NCBI GenBank assembly: GCA_009380025.1 | Contig: WHSP01000014.1 | Coordinates: 1 to 52,693 of the forward strand | Source of the DNA: Gemmatimonas sp. | GTDB lineage: Bacteria > Gemmatimonadota > Gemmatimonadetes > Longimicrobiales > Longimicrobiaceae | Length of the DNA stretch: 52,693 nucleotides | Reading direction: 5' to 3' | Part shown: one piece after another, positions 32,417-42,167 of the stretch | Layout of the letters: each line of letters opens with the position of its first letter | Numbering within the stretch: the first letter of the stretch is position 1 | Made by a program: the position numbers and the translations under genes | Notes under the pieces: model-generated | Databases searched by the model: none | What the model was told of the DNA's origin: nothing | What the model saw: only the letters and a program-made list of their open reading frames with translations

Positions 32417-33400
32417 ATGGAGACTCGCTCGACCGCGCAGACTTCGCCGCGCAGAACCACCTCGGGTGTCGCCCTCAAGACGGAGGTCGTGGTCATCGGT
32501 GCGGGCCAGGCGGGGCTGTCCGCGGCGTACCATCTGAAGAGGCGGGGACTGGCGGCGCACCGCGGCTTCGTAGTACTCGACCGGTCGCCGGCGCCCGGCG
32601 GCGCCTGGCAGTATCGCTGGCCCTCGCTGACGCTGAGCACCGTTAACCGCATCCACGATCTGCCAGGGATGCGGTTTTCGGAAGCCGGGGACGCCCCCAC
32701 CACCGACGTGCAAGCCAGGGAGGCGGTGCCCAGGTACTTCGCCGCATACGAGAAGAGGTTCGAACTCCCCGTCTACCGGCCCGTGAGCGCAAGGGTCGTC
32801 TGTGAGCGCGATGGCCGCCTCCGGATCGAAACCGACCGGATCGAGTTCTCTGCCCGCGGAATCATCAACGCTACGGGCACCTGGGAGAGTCCCCACATTC
32901 CCGAGATTCCCGGTGCGGACCGGTTCCGCGGCCGCCAACTGCACACGAAGGACTATCGCACAGCGGAGGAGTTCGCGGGACGACATGTGGTTATCGTCGG
33001 TGCCGGTATCTCCGGGATTCAGCTTCTCGACGAGATCTCTCGCGTCACCCGCACGACCTGGGTGACACGCAGGCCTCCCGAGTTCTTCGCCGGTCCCTTC
33101 GATGAGGGGCGGGGCCGAGCCGCGGTGGCGGTCGTCGAGGATCGCGTTCGGCGGGGTTTGCCGCCTGCCTCGGTCATCTCGGTCACCGGTATTCCGGCCA
33201 CCCCCGCGATCGAGGCGATGCGGGAGCGTGGCGTCCTGAACCGACGCCCGATGTTCAGCGAAATTACCGAGGACGGCGTGCGCTGGTCCGATGGCAGCGT
33301 GCTCCAGGCCGAGGTGATCCTTTGGTGTACGGGCTTCCGCAGCTCACTCGATCACCTGGCGCCGCTGATGCTGCGCGAGCCGGTGGGGGCATCTTCATGA
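32417..33400 (+). CDS. Flavin-dependent monooxygenase/NAD(P)-binding oxidoreductase, 3' frameshifted
   Basis: FAD-dependent oxidoreductase of the flavin-containing-monooxygenase type. FAD Rossmann motif GAGQAGLSAAYHL (from residue 25), FMO-like FRGRQLHTKDY before a second Rossmann site VVIVGAGISGIQLLDEIS, and the ILWCTGFRSSLDHL block near the end. The frame ends early at 33400 because one G is missing from the run at 33385-33389; the last 60 residues continue in another frame. Divergent from the acetyltransferase with 199 bp between. If the frameshift is real, the C-terminal FAD-contact strand is lost. Confidence 0.82.
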   Translation: METRSTAQTSPRRTTSGVALKTEVVVIGAGQAGLSAAYHLKRRGLAAHRGFVVLDRSPAPGGAWQYRWPSLTLSTVNRIHDLPGMRFSEAGDAPTTDVQAREAVPRYFAAYEKRFELPVYRPVSARVVCERDGRLRIETDRIEFSARGIINATGTWESPHIPEIPGADRFRGRQLHTKDYRTAEEFAGRHVVIVGAGISGIQLLDEISRVTRTTWVTRRPPEFFAGPFDEGRGRAAVAVVEDRVRRGLPPASVISVTGIPATPAIEAMRERGVLNRRPMFSEITEDGVRWSDGSVLQAEVILWCTGFRSSLDHLAPLMLREPVGASS

Positions 33401-33567
33401 CCGGCAGATTGGCAACGCAGGTCGGGAAGGACCCCCGGATCCACCTCGTGGGCTATGGGCCGTCTGCGTCCACCATTGGCGCCAATCGCGCCGGTCGAGC
33501 CGCGGCGGAGGAACTGATGGCACACCTCGAGCTTCCAGATCGTATGGCCGCGGCGAGCCCACTATAG
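33385..33567 (+). pseudogene. 3' remainder of the flavin monooxygenase
   Basis: In the +1 frame the family C-terminus continues directly: GGGIFMTGRLATQVGKDPRI then HLVGYGPSASTIGANRAGRA and AAEELMAHL, with the expected second FAD-contact Gly (HLVGYGPSAST). The stop is at 33567. Joining it to the upstream frame restores a normal product of about 380 residues. Confidence 0.75.
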
Positions 33568-33645
33568 CGGCCTCACTCCAGTGAAGCGCCCGGCAAGTAC
33601 ACCGTGTCTGAAGTGCGATGCAGCATTCGAGGTCCTACCCAGTGG

Positions 33646-33702
33646 GTCATCCCCGCGAAGGCGGGAATCGAGCGAACTGGATCCCCGCCTTGGGGGATGA
33701 CG
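33646..33702. repeat. CGTCATCCCCGCGAAGGCGGG-type inverted repeat, copy 2
   Basis: Left arm GTCATCCCCGCGAAGGCGGG then AATCGAG (33646-33672); right arm CTGGATCCCCGCCTTGGGGG then ATGACG (33677-33702). It lies between convergent ends of the monooxygenase and the aldo/keto reductase. TCGACTCGGAATACGTCGCC (33708-33727) next to it recurs near 35987. Confidence 0.85.
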
Positions 33703-33740
33703 ACGTCTCGACTCGGAATACGTCGCCCTACTTATGGTAG

Positions 33741-35169
<1,429 letters not shown>

Positions 35170-35754
35170 ATGTCTGCATCAGTGCTCTACATGTCGATGT
35201 CGCTCGACGGGTACATCGCGGGTCCGAACGACGAACCGGGCAACCCCGGCGGGGACGGCGGAGCGGTCGAGCGGCTGCACGAGTGGGGTTACACCGCGGA
35301 CGGGAACGTCCGGCGGACCGGGCCGGCCGGGGAGTTGGCCGACGAGATGGAAGCGACCGGTGCGGTGCTGGCGGGTCGGCGGACCGTGGAGCAGGTCGAT
35401 CACTGGAAAGGTGATCATCACGGCGTGCCGATCGTGGTGGTCAGCCACCGGCCGCCCGGCCCCTCGGCCGCGAACTATCCGTTGGTGACGTACGTGACCG
35501 ATGGGATCGCCAGCGCGATGGCACAGGCGAAAGCCTCCGCCGGGGATCGAAACGTGATGGTGCAGGGCGCGTATACGGCGCAACGGGCACTCGAGGCCGG
35601 TGTGCTGGACGAGTTGGAAATTCACCAGATCCCGGTGCTGTTCGGCAGTGGCCGTCGGCTATTCGAGGCGTTGCCGTCGCGCGTCGAGCTGGAGATCGTT
35701 CGGGTGATAGACACGCCGGAGGCCACACACATCCGCTACCGCGTCCGTCACTGA
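35170..35754 (+). CDS. Dihydrofolate-reductase-fold protein (RibD C-terminal domain)
   Basis: 194-residue NADPH-binding protein of the RibD-C/DHFR family. MSMSLDGYIAGPNDEPGNPG at the start, AVLAGRRTVEQVDHWKG, VMVQGAYTAQRALEAGVLDE then LEIHQIPVLFGSGRRLFEAL are characteristic. It lacks a deaminase domain, so it is not RibD itself; such stand-alone proteins are of unknown physiological substrate. GGAGG precedes ATG 35170, chosen over an upstream ATG at 35134. A perfect palindrome covers its stop codon. Confidence 0.87.
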   Translation: MSASVLYMSMSLDGYIAGPNDEPGNPGGDGGAVERLHEWGYTADGNVRRTGPAGELADEMEATGAVLAGRRTVEQVDHWKGDHHGVPIVVVSHRPPGPSAANYPLVTYVTDGIASAMAQAKASAGDRNVMVQGAYTAQRALEAGVLDELEIHQIPVLFGSGRRLFEALPSRVELEIVRVIDTPEATHIRYRVRH

Positions 35755-35770
35755 GCCGGTCGACCGGCTC
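35753..35770. terminator. Perfect 18-bp palindrome at the RibD-C stop
   Basis: GAGCCGGTC followed directly by its complement GACCGGCTC. It begins inside the TGA stop codon. Without a spacer it makes a poor RNA hairpin and has no T tract, so it could be a protein-binding dyad instead of a terminator. Confidence 0.35.
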
Positions 35771-36127
35771 GTTCGCCAGCGCTTGGGCGGTCAGCATCGA
35801 CGGGACTCCCGCGCGCCACCGCCTACGAGAGAAGGAGCCAAGCAGGTTGGAGCCCGGTTCACCGTAGGCCGGCTGGTCCGAGCTCGCCGCTGTACGGTGG
35901 CTCGAACGCGACGGGCGACGGAATCCTCGCCCCCACTTCCTACCCGCAGCGGTAGGCCTCGAGGGGATGGCGACTCTTGCGATTTGTCGACTTGGAATAC
36001 GTCACCGTATTGCGACAAGTAGCTCTTTAGGCAAGATCGACGCGGTCCCAGGTTCGTGGTCGAGGGTATCAGAACCGGCCGATTGAAGTCGAGCACCACC
36101 GAGACCTTCAAGAACGAGGTAAGGGAC
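35771..36127. other. Intergenic region with a hairpin and a shared 20-mer
   Basis: No gene is recognised. A hairpin at 35984-36018 pairs TTGTCG with CGACAA and AATACG with CGTATT. Its left part, TCGACTTGGAATACGTCACC (35987-36006), repeats 33708-33727 with two mismatches in 20. Confidence 0.4.
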
Positions 36128-36406
36128 TTGGCCAACACGCCCAGACTCGAGATCGAGTACTGTACGGGTTGCCGATGGCTCCTGCGCGCCGGCTGGGTCG
36201 CCCAGGAGTTGCTCACGACCTTTCAGGATGAGCTGGGGGAGGTCGCGCTCATTCCGGGGTCGGGCGGCGTCTTCGAAGTTCGAATCGAGGGTCAGGTCGT
36301 CTGGTCACGGAGCGGCGAAGGGCGCTTGCCCGAACTGGCCGAGTTGAAACGGCGGGTGCGAGATCACGTGGCGCCAGACCGCTCGCTCGGACACTCGGAT
36401 CAATGA
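36128..36406 (+). CDS. SelW/SelT/SelH-family (Rdx) thioredoxin-like protein, Cys form
   Basis: Small redox protein with a CxxC motif in the family position: LEIEYCTGCRWLLRAGWVAQ followed by ELLTTFQDELGEVALIPGSG and GGVFEVRIEGQVVWSR. In vertebrate SelW the second Cys is selenocysteine; here both are Cys. About 92 residues from TTG 36128, which follows a GAGGTAAGGG ribosome site; GTG 36056 is an upstream alternative that adds 24 residues without family similarity. Monocistronic. Likely cytoplasmic. Confidence 0.78.
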   Translation: MANTPRLEIEYCTGCRWLLRAGWVAQELLTTFQDELGEVALIPGSGGVFEVRIEGQVVWSRSGEGRLPELAELKRRVRDHVAPDRSLGHSDQ

Positions 36407-36514
36407 CCGCCAGGCCTACCGGCTGCGCGCCTGGAACGCCCCGACGACGGACCTGCTGTGGTAGCTCTGCTCTTGTCACAACCACGACGACGTATTTTCG
36501 CGTCACCAACCGTC

Positions 36515-36600
36515 GTCATCCCCGCGAAGGCGGGGATCCAGTCTGGATCCAGTCGCCCCATCGGCTCCGAATCTTCTGGATTCTCGTTTTCGCGGGACCA
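36515..36600. repeat. CGTCATCCCCGCGAAGGCGGG-type inverted repeat, copy 3
   Basis: Left arm GTCATCCCCGCGAAGGCGGG then GATCCAG (36515-36541); a degenerate right arm CTGGATTCTCGTTTTCGCGG then GACCA (36576-36600). Together with the next repeat it occupies most of the 500-bp gap before the gene at 36905; nothing else is seen there. Confidence 0.8.
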
Positions 36601-36727
36601 CTGAGAACCTTCGAATGCGTCACCACCGGATTCAAGATGTGGTGTACTTCGCCGGCCCGCCCGACACAGATAAGGTCTGCGGCCTAACCTTTAAATCTTG
36701 TGGCCGTCATGATCACTCAGTATATAC

Positions 36728-36791
36728 CGTTCCCGTACACGTTCCCGTTCCCCTCGGCCTTCGCATCGGGCGGTGTACGTGTACGGGAACG
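36728..36791. repeat. CGTTCCCGTACACGTTCCCG inverted repeat
   Basis: Left arm CGTTCCCGTACACGTTCCCG (36728-36747), right arm GTGTACGTGTACGGGAACG (36773-36791). The same arms occur at 42011-42065, and a single degenerate arm at 23260-23285. It lies 114 bp before the gene at 36905. Confidence 0.8.
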
Positions 36792-36904
36792 AGCTGCCGC
36801 TCTTGCACACCTCCAGAAGAGCGACTGATGCCGCCCCAAACTGCCGGGCGTGGTCCCGGCGGTTGGATAGGCAACGAAACTCAACCGGAACGAGAGAGGG
36901 GACC

Positions 36905-38356
36905 ATGCCACAGATCATCATGTATTGGGACGGCATCACTCCGCTGGGTGATCCCACAGCCGGCATGGAGATCCTGAATGCGGGAAATCAGTTCATCGAA
37001 ATTCCCCCGGAAGCCTGCGGTTTCCGGCTGGGGATCCCGGGCGAGCCGTGGTACGATTCGTGGTTCTTCGCAGAACCCAACAACTACGGGACCTTCCAGC
37101 ACCAGGGCATCACGTACTCCTCTTCATTCACGGGTTCCTCGCCGAGCGCGATCGAAGCGGTGGGTCCGGTTCATGGATGTGTGAATGGATCCTACGCGTT
37201 TCAAACCCCGCTGGGGGACTTCGGAATCAGCGGCGATGATCCGGTGGTCGCCGGTGCTGGGTCGTTCGTTGCCGAGTTCGCGGACGCATCCGAGATAACC
37301 TGGCTGGACTTCGCTGGCGCAGCGGTAGAGTTGCCCGATGTAGGCGGGGAGGATCCCGAGTCGCCCGAGCTGCCCCCAGAGTTCTTCGAAGAGCCGCCCG
37401 AGGTCGAAGGTTGCTACCGGGACTTTCTGGGGCAGCTTCAGTGCCCTCCGGACGCATTCCCACATCCCGAGGAGATCGGCCCGGGTACCCCTGGCCTGAC
37501 CGGGACCGAGCTGTCGCCGACGGCTCATCGACTCCACTTGCCGCGGGGTGTGGCGGCGCTCGTCGCTGCCGAGAGTGGGGTCCTTCCCCGGATCAAATCC
37601 ATCACACGCCCACAGGGAGAGGTGACCCGGGCCAACACCACGAAGGTCGAGGTGGCCTGCCCGGCGGAGCTGGTGCTGAACGCCACCTTTTTCAAGAGCA
37701 GTAGCGCACCGCCGGGCACTGTTCTGTACCGATTCCGCTTCGTCCACGGGCCGATCTCGACCGTTTTCTCGACCCTTGTCGACCAGGACGGGCCGAACCA
37801 CGTGTCGCACTCGGTGCCGATTCCCTTGCCTCCGCCTATTCGTCCGGATGGCTCGGGCGGCGGTGGGCGCCCACCCGGGACGGCAACCAACCTCGCCATC
37901 TATTTCGATCCCGGAGACGTGGGACCGCCCGGCGGTGGTACGCCCCCTGTGATCGAGCCACACTTCGCAGTGGACGCGCTTCCAAGCAACGAACACAAGA
38001 GCTCAGTGCGCGTCGAGGTATTGAACGCATTCGAGGGCGTCGTCTCCTCGTCCTGGATGACTTATCACCTGGTCTGCGTGAACTCGTCCGATCCTCCCGT
38101 CCTCGGCCCCGGTGTCTTCGGCGCATCGGTTACGTCCCTACAGGCCACGATCAATCGGTGGCTGCGCTCTCAGGGATTAAGGGAACTGAGGGTTGACGGG
38201 ATCTTCGGATCGGGCACCGAAGAAGCAGTGAAGATGTTTCAGCGGGGCAATGACCTGAGGGAAGATGGCCTCGTTGCACGGCGAACCTGGCACAACCTAC
38301 TCGCTACGTCCGGTGGCTCGGAGGATGATGCTCGATTGCTCAGGGGGCGCCGCTGA
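36905..38356 (+). CDS. Large protein with a C-terminal peptidoglycan-binding domain
   Basis: 483 residues. The C-terminal 60 residues form a PGBD-1 fold (LQATINRWLRSQGLRELRVD then GIFGSGTEEAVKMFQRGNDL and LVARRTWHNLL), a three-helix module that binds peptidoglycan or acts as a docking piece. The first 150 residues (CGFRLGIPGEPWYDSWFFAE, GSYAFQTPLGDFGISGDD) and an acidic, Pro-rich centre are not recognised. There is no signal peptide from ATG 36905, which follows a GAGAGAGGGG site, so export would need another route. Three Cys pairs may be structural. Function unknown. Confidence 0.7.
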   Translation: MPQIIMYWDGITPLGDPTAGMEILNAGNQFIEIPPEACGFRLGIPGEPWYDSWFFAEPNNYGTFQHQGITYSSSFTGSSPSAIEAVGPVHGCVNGSYAFQTPLGDFGISGDDPVVAGAGSFVAEFADASEITWLDFAGAAVELPDVGGEDPESPELPPEFFEEPPEVEGCYRDFLGQLQCPPDAFPHPEEIGPGTPGLTGTELSPTAHRLHLPRGVAALVAAESGVLPRIKSITRPQGEVTRANTTKVEVACPAELVLNATFFKSSSAPPGTVLYRFRFVHGPISTVFSTLVDQDGPNHVSHSVPIPLPPPIRPDGSGGGGRPPGTATNLAIYFDPGDVGPPGGGTPPVIEPHFAVDALPSNEHKSSVRVEVLNAFEGVVSSSWMTYHLVCVNSSDPPVLGPGVFGASVTSLQATINRWLRSQGLRELRVDGIFGSGTEEAVKMFQRGNDLREDGLVARRTWHNLLATSGGSEDDARLLRGRR

Positions 38357-38387
38357 ACGGAGCTCCCCTGACGACCCAGGAAGAGGC

Positions 38388-38518
38388 TCACGCGAAGACG
38401 CGACCAACGCGAAGCCCCTCCGACCTTAATCTTATGAGAGAGTCACGCCACCTCGATCTTCACGGCATCACCCTTTCCCGTGTGCATTGGGCTTTCGCGG
38501 CTTCGCCCCTTCGCGCGA
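38388..38518. repeat. CGCGAAG-type inverted repeat, second copy
   Basis: Left arm TCACGCGAAGACGCGACCAA then CGCGAAG (38388-38414), right arm CTTTCGCGGCTTCGCCCCTT then CGCGCGA (38492-38518). Same family as 24514-24651. No gene is seen from 38357 to 38711. Confidence 0.65.
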
Positions 38519-38582
38519 TGGTTGTTGTATCGGGGCGCCGCGACGCAGCGGGCCAGAAGCCCAGAGCGCGCAGGCGAGATTG

Positions 38583-38631
38583 TCAGGAGCACCGCCAGCC
38601 GGCGGGGCCGGCCCGCATCAAGCGAGAAACT
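38583..38631 (-). repeat. AGTTTCTCGC-type dispersed repeat, copy 1
   Basis: On the minus strand AGTTTCTCGCTTGATGCGGG and CCGGCCCCGCCGGC lead to GTGCTCCTG. Two + strand relatives flank the repeat at 42.0 kb. Just outside, CCAGAAGCCCAGAGCG (38553-38568) recurs exactly at 18043-18058. Confidence 0.6.
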
Positions 38632-38711
38632 GGACGTAACCACCCTGAGAGCGCGGGCGTCCTCGCCCGGAGGCGGTGGGGGTGGCGCCGTCGATTCGAC
38701 GTGGGATCCGA

Positions 38712-39149
38712 TCAACTCACCTCCTGCAACGCAATCTCCCGCTCCGCGATGTGCTCCTCCCGGTACCGTCGAATCGTGCCGGCCCGATCGCCGCTGACCC
38801 GCGCCAACCGTTCCGCCGAGAGTTCGGGATCCAGGTGCCTGTGCGTCCCCCAGATGATCATCTCGATCAAGACCGGAAGGAGGTCCAGCCCGTCGTCCGT
38901 AAGGAAATACTTTGCGCGCCGGCGGTCAGTCGGGTCCGGCGCTTTCACCGCCAGGCCCCCTCGCTCCAGGCGCTGGAGGCGATCCGTCAGGATCTTGGTG
39001 GAAATTCCCTCGGAGGCGCCAAGGAAGTCACGGAAGTAGCGGCGGCCCTTGAACGCCAGGTCCCGCAGGATCAGTAGCGTCCAGCGATCGCCTAGCACGT
39101 CCAGACAGTAGGCGATTGGGCATCGGGAACGTTCCCTGTGAGCAGCCAT
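38712..39149 (-). CDS. HxlR-family winged-helix transcriptional regulator
   Basis: 145-residue regulator with a near-canonical HxlR core: CPIAYCLDVLGDRWTLLILR followed by DLAFKGRRYFRDFLGASEGI, STKILTDRLQRLERGGL and YFLTDDGLDLLPVLIEMI. The Cys at residue 10 (RCPIAYC) is the position that senses oxidants or electrophiles in relatives such as YodB. It differs from the HxlR at 12137. Divergent from the DUF5916 gene, which it may control. Confidence 0.9.
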   Translation of the reverse strand: MAAHRERSRCPIAYCLDVLGDRWTLLILRDLAFKGRRYFRDFLGASEGISTKILTDRLQRLERGGLAVKAPDPTDRRRAKYFLTDDGLDLLPVLIEMIIWGTHRHLDPELSAERLARVSGDRAGTIRRYREEHIAEREIALQEVS

Positions 39150-39360
39150 GGTCGTCGCGAGATCCGATCGTTCCGGGAAGGAGAAGGCAGTCTCCGTTCG
39201 GTGGTTGGGGAACTCGGTGCCAGCGTGACCCCGCCTGGCGGCAATTTAACTTGCAAAAGGAAAGTGACAAGCCCATCTTCGTCAGGCGGACTCGTCGACG
39301 CAGCGAACCATCTCACCACCCGAGCGACCTTCCTCATGCGAAACCATTCCCCCCTGAGAG

Positions 39361-40755
39361 GTGTCGTCCGATTCGTCGCCGGCTGGTTTCACTCGGCCGG
39401 CGCCACCGGTGGGAGGGGTCCTGGCGGGCGACCGCAATGGGTGGCCAAAGTGCAGGAGACCGGTCGGCTGGTCGGTGTTCCCACCGCGCGGGGCACCATT
39501 CGACGCACACCAGTCGTCCCCCGCGTCCTTGCTACCGCCGCTGTCGCGCTTCTGCCTGCTTGTACCGGGCGGCGCTCTTGGGCAGACCCCTCCGGAGGAC
39601 GAGCGACAACCCCCCGAGGTTGCCCCACCGGTGGAGGTGGTGGCCGACCAGGTCCCGATCACTCGGGACGCGAATGGGCATCCGACCATCCGCGCTTTCC
39701 GCGTCAGCGGCCCCATCGAGGTCGACGGCGACCTGAACGAGCCTTTCTACGGGGCGACGCCACCGATCGACGATCTGATCCAGGCGGTCCCGGTTGCGCG
39801 AGGGGTGCCTTCGGAGCGAACGGAAGTTTGGATTGGGTTCGATGATGCGAATCTCTACGTTGCCGCCCGGGTATGGGACTCCCACGGCGAGGCGGGATGG
39901 ATCGCAAACGAGATGCGTCGGGACTCGTTCCAGCTCCGCGCCAACGATTCGTTCGGGATCTACTTCGACACCTATCGCGACCGACGGAACTCGATTGGGT
40001 TCTTCATCAACCCGATCGGCGGCTTCGCCGATGTGCAGATCACCGATGAGGCGGTCCCAAACTTCGACTGGAACCCGGTCTGGAGCGTGAGCACGGGCCG
40101 GTTCGACGGTGGGTGGACAGTCGAGATGGCGGTCCCCTTCAAATCACTCCGTTACGGGCCCGGTTTGGAGCAGATCTGGGGGATTCAGATCCGCCGCTCG
40201 GTTCTGCGTGACAACGAGTGGAGCTATCTGACGCCCGTGCCGATCCAGGCGGCCGGGACTGGGTCGAACGCCGTCTTCAGAGTGTCGTCCTACGGGGATC
40301 TGGTCGGGCTCGAGACGCCTCCACTGGGGCGCAACCTCGAAGTGAAGCCGTACGTGACGTCACGGCTCAGTAGCGACCTGGTCGTCGATCCTGCTGTCGA
40401 GAACGACTTCGAGGCGGACGGGGGCCTCGACGTCAAGTATGCCTTGACGCAGAATCTGACGCTCGATCTGACGGTCAACACCGACTTTGCGCAGGTCGAG
40501 GTGGACGAGCAGCAGGTGAATCTCACCCGCTTCAATCTCTTCTTTCCGGAAAGCGCGGTTTCTTCCTGGAAGGAAGGGGGGTCTACGAGTTCGGGGTCGG
40601 CCGGACGGGTTCGGGTGGCCCGGGTGGCGGCGTTGGCCAGGCGCCCACCCTCTTCTACTCCCGGCGGATCGGGCTCCAGGGCAGCGCCCCCGTGCAGGTT
40701 CTCGGTGGCGGGCGGCTCACAGGCAAAGTTGGCTCGTTCGACGTCGGCCTTCTGA
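39361..40755 (+). CDS. CBM9/DUF5916 outer-membrane protein, part 1
   Basis: N-terminal part of a surface protein with a CBM9-like domain (residues about 115-290: IRAFRVSGPIEVDGDLNEPF, WIGFDDANLYVAARVWDSHG, MAVPFKSLRYGPG) followed by a DUF5916 barrel. The start is unclear: the best signal peptide (VPRVLATAAVALLPAC) is in another frame between 39500 and 39575, so another base may be missing near 39570; ATG 39336 could then be the start. Near 40550-40552 one A is missing, and the family sequence KRGFFLEGRGVYEFGV continues in the next frame. Role and ligand unknown; it is thought to act at the cell surface. Confidence 0.78.
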   Translation: MSSDSSPAGFTRPAPPVGGVLAGDRNGWPKCRRPVGWSVFPPRGAPFDAHQSSPASLLPPLSRFCLLVPGGALGQTPPEDERQPPEVAPPVEVVADQVPITRDANGHPTIRAFRVSGPIEVDGDLNEPFYGATPPIDDLIQAVPVARGVPSERTEVWIGFDDANLYVAARVWDSHGEAGWIANEMRRDSFQLRANDSFGIYFDTYRDRRNSIGFFINPIGGFADVQITDEAVPNFDWNPVWSVSTGRFDGGWTVEMAVPFKSLRYGPGLEQIWGIQIRRSVLRDNEWSYLTPVPIQAAGTGSNAVFRVSSYGDLVGLETPPLGRNLEVKPYVTSRLSSDLVVDPAVENDFEADGGLDVKYALTQNLTLDLTVNTDFAQVEVDEQQVNLTRFNLFFPESAVSSWKEGGSTSSGSAGRVRVARVAALARRPPSSTPGGSGSRAAPPCRFSVAGGSQAKLARSTSAF

Positions 40756-41840
40756 GCATCCAGACCGGTGAGGAGGAGTCGCTCGGCGCGGTGTCGACGA
40801 ACTTCACGCTTCTCCGTCTGAAGCGCGACCTATTGGGCCAGAGCAACGTGGGAGTGATCTTCGAGAACCGCTCGGAATCACTCGCTGCCCCGGGAGAGTC
40901 CAACCAGGCGTGGGGTATCGACGGTGCCTTTGTGCTCAATGACGAAATGAACGCGGTGACCTATTACACCCGGTCTCATACCCCCGGACGCGAGGGGAAC
41001 GATCAGAGCTACCGGGCGCGCTTCAATTACGACGCTGACCTCATGGGAGGGAGCGTGGACTACCTCGTCGTGGGGGATGACTTCAACCCGGAGATGGGCT
41101 TCGTGCGCCGGCTCGGATTCCGCCACAGCTCGCTCGGCGCACGTTTCAGCCCGCGACCCGCATCGATCTCCTGGATCCGTCGGATGAACTTCCACGCCGA
41201 CATTGGCTACTTCGAGAACGACCTGGACCGATACGTCGAGAGCCGGGACCGCGGTGGCCGGATCGAGCTCGACCTGGAGAACGGCGACGGCTTCTCGCTG
41301 AACGCGAACGACTATTACGAGTTCCTCTCGGGGAGCGAGCAGATCTCAGGGGCGCTCTTCGAGGCCGGGCGCTACGCCTATACGGACTACGAGATTGGTT
41401 ACCAATTCGGGCCGCAACGGCCATGGCAGGGTGACCTAAGCGTCCGGTGGGGTGAATTCTACTCGGGCGAACGCCTGTCCGTTGGAATCGGGAGCGGCCG
41501 CGTCGAGGTCAGCCCGCAGCTTTCGGTCGAGCCAAGCCTGGAGTTCAACTGGCTCGACCTCCCGCAACAAACCGAGCCCGGGGAATTCGACCAGCACGTT
41601 GCGCGTACCCGCGTGACGTATACGATGACGCCGCGAGCCTACGTGAGCGGACTCGTTCAGTACAGCACCGGGAGCGAGACCCTGAGCGGAAACTTTCGGC
41701 TGCGCTGGGAGTGGGCGCCGGGGAGTGAGTTGTTCATCGTGTACACCGAGGACCGGAATACCGATATGCTGGGCGATCGGTGGTCGGAGCTGTCGACCCG
41801 GGGACTCGTCGTCAAGGTGACGCGCTTATTCCGGCCTTAG
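40692..41840 (+). pseudogene. CBM9/DUF5916 outer-membrane protein, part 2 (barrel)
   Basis: Continuation of the same gene in the shifted frame, homologous from about 40553. Alternating beta-strands: GKVGSFDVGLLSIQTGEEES, DYLVVGDDFNPEMGFVRR, FHADIGYFENDLDRYVESRD and the C-terminal end of a typical DUF5916 barrel (SELFIVYTEDRNTDMLGDRW, VVKVTRLFRP). Stop at 41840. Joining both frames gives a normal-length protein of about 780-830 residues. Confidence 0.78.
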
Positions 41841-41938
41841 CAGTTGGCCTGCTCCCTGGAGCGGACTAGAGCATCTGGGTCCCAGGAACTCTCCTCGCTC
41901 TTCTGGACCGTTGCACTTCGTACGAGTTCGCACGCACG

Positions 41939-42160
41939 AGTTTCTCGCCCGATAGGGGCCGCGCCGGCTCAGGATGCTCTTGAGAAACCTCAACGGCGGG
42001 ACAGCAGGCCCGTTCCCGTACACGTTCCCGATGCGGTGACGGACGGGAACGGGAACGTGTACGGGAGCGTGTACGGCAGGGGGCTTCGCGTGAGCCTCCC
42101 GCTGGGTCCCTGAGTTTTCTCGGCCGATGGGGGCCGGCCCGGCGGGTTGATGATGCTCCC
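41939..42160. repeat. Composite repeat: two AGTTTCTCG copies around a CGTTCCCG inverted repeat
   Basis: Two direct copies (41939-41982 and 42113-42160), each starting AGTTT(T)CTCG and containing GGGGCCGxxCCGGC and GATGCTC, flank an inverted repeat with arms CGTTCCCGTACACGTTCCCG (42011-42030) and CGGGAACGGGAACGTGTACG then GG (42044-42065). It fills the gap between the converging DUF5916 and decarboxylase genes. Confidence 0.7.
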
Positions 42161-42167
42161 AAACCAA

